The notes beneath the pieces were generated by a model. It was not told the origin of the DNA, searched no databases, and was given only the letters and a program-made list of their open reading frames with translations. A DNA stretch of 10,176 nucleotides from CAYLZO01 sp964387775 (GTDB taxonomy: Bacteria > Chloroflexota > Anaerolineae > JAAYZQ01): the NCBI GenBank assembly GCA_964387775.1, contig CAYLZO010000202.1, positions 1 to 10,176 of the forward strand, written 5' to 3'. Every line of letters begins with the position of its first letter. Position 1 is the first letter of the stretch. This document shows, one piece after another, positions 6,779 through 10,176 of the stretch. The position numbers were made by a program, and so were the translations under genes.

Positions 6779-8317
6779 ATGCCTGCTTCTCCAAAGATCA
6801 TTACCAAGCTACAAGAGCGGCGGCGGATCGAGGCCGATCTGCGGGACATGCTCGACGCGCCTTCGGATCTCGATTTCCGACGGCAGGCGCAGCGGATCGC
6901 GTCGCTGGGCTCGCAGGTCATCCCGGCCATCGTCGGCAATCTGGACGAGGCGGATACCCGCTTGCTGACGGCGATGGGCGTCGTGGCGACCTTTTTGGAT
7001 CACGACGAGGTTACCGATGCGTTGCGAGAGGCTGCGCTTCAGCCCGGACGGACCGACCAGGGTCGCATCGGGGCCATGACCATCCTGGAGCGCTTTCTGG
7101 GGGTCTCGCTCGACGACGAATTGCTGGAGAGCCTGAGCGATCCCGAGGGCGTTGCCATCTCTTCCTTGGAAGAGGTGCTGGCCCAGGTGGAGCAGAATCC
7201 GGCCATCTCGGTCGAGTACGTGCATGGCCTGGACCAGCAGGAGCCCGACGTCGTGCTGGCCGTCATCGGTGCGCTGAAGAACCTGGCGGGCGCCGAGCAG
7301 GTCGAGTTGCTGCGGATGATGGCCCAAGACGTGCGCGACGAGATTGCCGAGGCGGCCCTGGCTGCGCTGGCCGACCTGCGTCTCCTGGAAGCCGCGGCGG
7401 CGATCCAGACGCTGGTACCCATCGTCCATCCCGAGCTGCAGCCGATGGCCGAGCGCTCCTTGCGCAAGCTTCGCTTCGCCGGGGTGCACGTTCGCGATCT
7501 GCCGGACCCCGATCCCAACTGGCGGGCGCTCGTCAGCCCGGTGGATGGGCAGGGCCAGCAGAGTGTGTGGTTCATCCAGGACGGCCGAGGGGCGGCCCAG
7601 GCGCGATTCCTGAACGTGTTGCTTAGCGACCGGGCCGGCGCTGTCGAGGCGATGGGGCACAGCCAGATCTCGGTGCGGGCCTTGCCGCCGCGACGGCTGC
7701 TGGGATACGTGCACGACGTGCCGCTCCCGGATGAAGCAGGGGCGCTGCTCATGGTGGAAGCGACCTTTGACACGGGGCGACGGCTAGTATTGGAGGCGCT
7801 GGCCCACAACCGGGAGACGCAGATCCCGGTGGCCGGAGTGTTGCGCCTGCTCAGCCCATGGCTGTGGTCGGTAGGCGGTGCCGATTTTTTGACGCCGCTC
7901 GCCCGACCTGATCTTTCAGAAGTAGAGCCGTCGTTCTTGGCCGAAGCCGGCCGTTTGTTGGCCCATCCCGCTTTTGCCACCTGGACGGCCTACGGGGACC
8001 AGGTGCACCTAGCGGGCACAGAACTGGGGTTGCATCCAGGCTGGGAGCGAGAGATCTGGGTCCGGCGCCTAGCCAGCGATCTGATGGACAATTCGAAGGT
8101 AGCGGAGGTATTCCGACGGCGGCTGACGGCTATGAGCGAGTGGCTTTTGCTCGCCGGCGAGGAGGAATGGGCCCGGTTGGCCTTGGTTTCAGCCCAGGCC
8201 ATGTCCGGCGAGCATCCGGAGGAGCATCCCTTCGTGCGGGCTTTGGTCCGCCGTGATTTGGATTTGACTTTGCGTAGCGTGCAGAAACCGGCCGGAGCAC
8301 AACCCGGACGGAAATGA
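6779..8317 (+). CDS. HEAT-repeat-like protein of unknown function
   Basis: A 512-residue soluble protein with no signal peptide or membrane segment. The N-terminal half is almost all amphipathic alpha helix. Helical pairs around 35-86 (for example SLGSQVIPAIVGNL, then LLTAMGVVATFL) and 156-232 (DVVLAVIGALKNLAGAEQ, then EIAEAALAALADLRL) have the spacing and Leu/Ala pattern of HEAT/armadillo repeats. From about residue 240 the character changes: there are predicted strands (QSVWFIQDGR near 261-270), then another helical part to the end. I do not recognise this C-terminal region. HEAT-like scaffolds usually bind proteins or other partners; no catalytic motif is evident. ATG 6779 is chosen because the promoter excludes earlier starts and AAGAGG lies just upstream. 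The gene ends 22 bases before tatA and probably shares its transcript, which could hint at a link to export, but that is only context. Confidence 0.8.
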   Translation: MPASPKIITKLQERRRIEADLRDMLDAPSDLDFRRQAQRIASLGSQVIPAIVGNLDEADTRLLTAMGVVATFLDHDEVTDALREAALQPGRTDQGRIGAMTILERFLGVSLDDELLESLSDPEGVAISSLEEVLAQVEQNPAISVEYVHGLDQQEPDVVLAVIGALKNLAGAEQVELLRMMAQDVRDEIAEAALAALADLRLLEAAAAIQTLVPIVHPELQPMAERSLRKLRFAGVHVRDLPDPDPNWRALVSPVDGQGQQSVWFIQDGRGAAQARFLNVLLSDRAGAVEAMGHSQISVRALPPRRLLGYVHDVPLPDEAGALLMVEATFDTGRRLVLEALAHNRETQIPVAGVLRLLSPWLWSVGGADFLTPLARPDLSEVEPSFLAEAGRLLAHPAFATWTAYGDQVHLAGTELGLHPGWEREIWVRRLASDLMDNSKVAEVFRRRLTAMSEWLLLAGEEEWARLALVSAQAMSGEHPEEHPFVRALVRRDLDLTLRSVQKPAGAQPGRK

Positions 8318-8321
8318 CTGT

Positions 8322-8328
8322 GAGGAGG
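8322..8328 (+). promoter_or_regulatory. strong ribosome-binding site of tatA
   Basis: GAGGAGG lies 11 bases before ATG 8340, in the gap after the HEAT-like gene. It is the best Shine-Dalgarno match in the window and fixes the start of the small gene. Confidence 0.7.
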
Positions 8329-8339
8329 ATAACAAAACG

Positions 8340-8525
8340 ATGGGTGGATTTGGTTGGCCCGAGATTTTGATGATTCTGGTGGTCGTGGTCCTCATCTTTG
8401 GGGTGGGCAAGATCGCCGACGTCGGCCCGGCCTTGGGCAAGGCCATCCGTGGCTTCAAGGATGCCGTGGCTGAGGACGAAGAACCGCAGGTAGAAGAGGC
8501 TGCAACGGGCGAGCAGGAGAGCTAG
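8340..8525 (+). CDS. tatA: Sec-independent translocase subunit TatA/TatE family
   Basis: A 61-residue membrane protein with the TatA layout. A short N-terminal helix begins GWPE (E8 is the usual polar residue near the start), runs through a Val/Leu-rich segment (9-20) and ends in the F20-G21 hinge. An amphipathic helix follows (about 27-43: GPALGKAIRGFKDAV), with the conserved LG-x2-IR-x-FK pattern, then a short acidic tail (44-61). TatA oligomers form the pore or membrane-thinning element of the twin-arginine pathway that exports folded, often cofactor-containing, proteins. No tatC or tatB is in the window, so the partners are elsewhere. It follows the HEAT-like gene by 22 bases and should be co-transcribed with it. 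The tail is short but within the family's range; TatA and TatB cannot be separated with certainty, but the length favours TatA/E. Confidence 0.93.
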   Translation: MGGFGWPEILMILVVVVLIFGVGKIADVGPALGKAIRGFKDAVAEDEEPQVEEAATGEQES

Positions 8526-8566
8526 CCCGGGAGAGTTTGTTCCGAGCGGCCCGGGCGGCTTGTTGC
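8525..8566 (+). terminator. possible terminator hairpin after tatA
   Basis: A perfect 7-bp stem pairs GCCCGGG (8525-8531) with CCCGGGC (8550-8556) across an 18-base loop. It is followed by GGCTTGTTGC, only weakly T-rich. It begins at the last base of the tatA stop codon. Confidence 0.4.
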
Positions 8567-8731
8567 CGGGGCGCTTGATCCGTGCCGGGAGGCGTGGTCA
8601 GCTTGCCTACGCTTGCTATGGGGAATCCCCCGCCATGTGGTGATCATCGGCGGGGAAACGTTGCTGGACGCATTCACACGCCCCTCCTCCCTATCCCATA
8701 ATCGGTGCTCCTGTTTTGGGCGATCCGGCTC
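8567..8731. other. intergenic stretch with one GC hairpin
   Basis: No protein or RNA gene is apparent between the tatA terminator region and the first rRNA promoter. The one clear element is a 7-bp stem, CCCCGCC (8628-8634) with GGCGGGG (8649-8655), and a 14-base loop containing TGATCA. It has no following T run on the + strand, so its role is unknown. Confidence 0.4.
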
Positions 8732-8760
8732 TTGACAAGGCTGGGACCTTCTGGTATAAT
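8732..8760 (+). promoter_or_regulatory. rRNA promoter P1
   Basis: Perfect consensus: TTGACA (8732-8737), a 17-base spacer and TATAAT (8755-8760), preceded by TG-G. CGATCCG (8721-8727) lies upstream of the -35 at the same distance as a copy before P2. The first transcribed region carries GTTGGG and a boxA-like motif at the same offset as in P4. Confidence 0.9.
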
Positions 8761-8776
8761 GGGGGCACTGTTGGGA

Positions 8777-8784
8777 ACCTTAAC
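8777..8784 (+). promoter_or_regulatory. boxA-like element downstream of P1
   Basis: ACCTTAAC follows GTTGGG (8770-8775). It resembles the core of the rRNA antitermination boxA (CTTTAACA) and is repeated after P4. Identification is by similarity and position only. Confidence 0.4.
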
Positions 8785-8820
8785 CCATAGGTAGCCAGAT
8801 AGAGAACTCACCGAACTGCG

Positions 8821-8859
8821 GGCCAGCAGGTTGTAAGATGGATCTGCTGGTCGTTTTGT
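8821..8859 (+). terminator. hairpin with T-rich tail between P1 and P2
   Basis: GGCCAGCAG (8821-8829) pairs with CTGCTGGTC (8844-8852), a 9-bp stem with one G-U pair and a G-U extension possible. The loop is about 14 bases and GTTTTGT follows. The shape fits an intrinsic terminator or attenuator that could end P1 transcripts at about 90 bases unless antitermination applies. Confidence 0.45.
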
Positions 8860-8883
8860 CCCAGGTTCACAGACGATCCGAAA

Positions 8884-8941
8884 CTTGACAGGCATTGTGG
8901 GGTGTGCTAGAATCCCACCTCGTTGCTGCCTGAAAAGGCAG
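8884..8941 (+). repeat. promoter-hairpin module, copy 1 (P2)
   Basis: This segment is near-identical to 9002-9058. Both start CTTGACAGGC, carry TGTGCTAGAATC around the -10, and continue with CGTTGCTGCC and a small hairpin (here CTGCC 8926-8930 with GGCAG 8937-8941). The start-to-start offset is 118 bases. Confidence 0.85.
8885..8913 (+). promoter_or_regulatory. rRNA promoter P2
   Basis: TTGACA (8885-8890), a 17-base spacer and TAGAAT (8908-8913), preceded by TG-C. CGATCCG (8874-8880) lies upstream of the -35 at the same distance as before P1. Transcription should start near 8919-8921, at the CGTTGCTGCC hairpin. Confidence 0.87.
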
Positions 8942-8965
8942 TGGGTCGAGAACGGTCAGCGGGAC

Positions 8966-8988
8966 GGAACCAGCGTAGCGTTGGTTTC
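8966..8988 (+). other. stem-loop between P2 and P3
   Basis: GGAACCAGCG (8966-8975) pairs with CGTTGGTTTC (8979-8988) around a 3-base loop, a 10-bp stem with two G-U pairs. No T run follows, so it is more likely a structured leader or processing element than a terminator. Confidence 0.4.
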
Positions 8989-9001
8989 AGCAGGTTCCAG
9001 A

Positions 9002-9058
9002 CTTGACAGGCTGTAGGGGATGTGCTAGAATCGCGCTTCGTTGCTGCCAGAAGGGCAG
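9002..9058 (+). repeat. promoter-hairpin module, copy 2 (P3)
   Basis: Second copy of the module at 8884-8941. It has the same -35 block, the same 12-base -10 block and the same CGTTGCTGCC start at the same distance after the -10. The hairpin GCTGCC (9043-9048) with GGCAGC (9054-9059) is conserved although the loop differs, so the stem appears to be maintained. Confidence 0.85.
9003..9031 (+). promoter_or_regulatory. rRNA promoter P3
   Basis: TTGACA (9003-9008), a 17-base spacer and TAGAAT (9026-9031), preceded by TG-C. It has the same -35 and -10 hexamers as P2 and sits 118 bases downstream of it. Confidence 0.87.
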
Positions 9059-9112
9059 CCGGCTGCAAAAGGCCAGGGGCTGCAGGAGTGAGTGTCAAGG
9101 CAGACCCCAAAC

Positions 9113-9141
9113 TTGACAAAGGGTTTTAGGCGTGCTATACT
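9113..9141 (+). promoter_or_regulatory. rRNA promoter P4, proximal to 16S
   Basis: TTGACA (9113-9118), a 17-base spacer and TATACT (9136-9141), preceded by TG-C. Transcription should begin near 9147-9149, giving a leader of about 100 bases before mature 16S rRNA. GTTGGG follows the -10 at the same offset as in P1. Confidence 0.87.
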
Positions 9142-9158
9142 GCGCCGCCCGTTGGGGA

Positions 9159-9170
9159 AGGACCTTAACA
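9159..9170 (+). promoter_or_regulatory. boxA-like antitermination element in the 16S leader
   Basis: AGGACCTTAACA matches the E. coli boxA (TGCTCTTTAACA) at 8 of 12 positions, including the whole TTAACA end. It sits where rRNA leaders usually carry the NusB/NusE-binding site, about 80 bases before mature 16S. A related motif follows P1. Confidence 0.5.
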
Positions 9171-9193
9171 ACTGAAGAGTGATAGGTAAGGCT

Positions 9194-9227
9194 AGCAAGA
9201 AGCTTTGGGTCCCAAGTCTTGCTTGGG
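9194..9227 (+). other. pair of mutually exclusive hairpins in the 16S leader
   Basis: AGCAAGA (9194-9200) can pair with TCTTGCT (9217-9223), with further pairs inside. The alternative CCCAAG (9211-9216) with CTTGGG (9222-9227) uses the same bases. They lie just before mature 16S rRNA and may take part in leader folding or processing. Confidence 0.45.
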
Positions 9228-9246
9228 TCTAAACTCTGAACGTAAA

Positions 9247-10176
<930 letters not shown>

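Noticed and set aside
8674..8895. Minus-strand 73-codon frame upstream of 16S
   Set aside because: It overlaps promoter P1 and the leader hairpin, has no ribosome-binding site worth noting and resembles no known protein.
8526..9246. tRNA gene in the rRNA leader
   Set aside because: No cloverleaf with TTCRA-type T loop and matching acceptor stem could be found; the hairpins present are isolated stems.

Overview
The window is GC-rich bacterial DNA with an operon-like, one-directional layout: every gene I can support lies on the + strand. The 16S rRNA fragment at the right end, the C-x5-C ferredoxin, the cytochrome-b/HdrD-type fusion and the GT-C type membrane protein together suggest the phylum Chloroflexota (an Anaerolineae/Caldilineae-like lineage). 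This placement comes from recalled family resemblance, not from a tree.

Left part (1-5967): four genes in close succession. They are an FAD-dependent amine-oxidase/protoporphyrinogen-oxidase-like oxidoreductase (10-1368), a small dicluster ferredoxin (1417-1677), a polytopic GT39/ArnT-like glycosyltransferase (1692-3851), and a 685-residue membrane iron-sulfur protein that fuses a NarI/HdrE-like heme-b membrane domain to an HdrD-like domain with two [4Fe-4S] motifs and two cysteine-rich (CCG) modules (3910-5967). The ferredoxin and the Hdr-like protein are both electron carriers. The oxidoreductase and glycosyltransferase could belong to a surface-glycan or lipid locus that continues to the left.

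Middle part (5968-8566): a strong consensus promoter (5972-6000) runs straight into a heptad-phased inverted repeat (6009-6117) that forms nearly the whole 5' leader of peptide deformylase (6119-6697). A short terminator-like hairpin and a second strong promoter (6719-6747) follow. That promoter serves a 512-residue HEAT-like protein of unknown function (6779-8317) and, 22 bases on, a small TatA-family translocase subunit (8340-8525).

Right part (8567-10176): about 680 bases without a protein gene lead into a 16S rRNA gene that starts near 9247 and runs off the window. This leader holds four tandem sigma70-type promoters. All have perfect TTGACA -35 boxes, exactly 17-bp spacers and TG-extended -10 boxes. 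They fall into two module types: P1/P4 with a GTTGGG...ACCTTAAC boxA-like transcribed start, and P2/P3 with a GTTGCTGCC hairpin start. This looks like growth by duplication of a ribosomal promoter array. Hairpins between promoters could act as attenuators or processing sites.

The least explained features are the heptad repeat in the deformylase leader, the modular rRNA promoter array and the HEAT-like protein.
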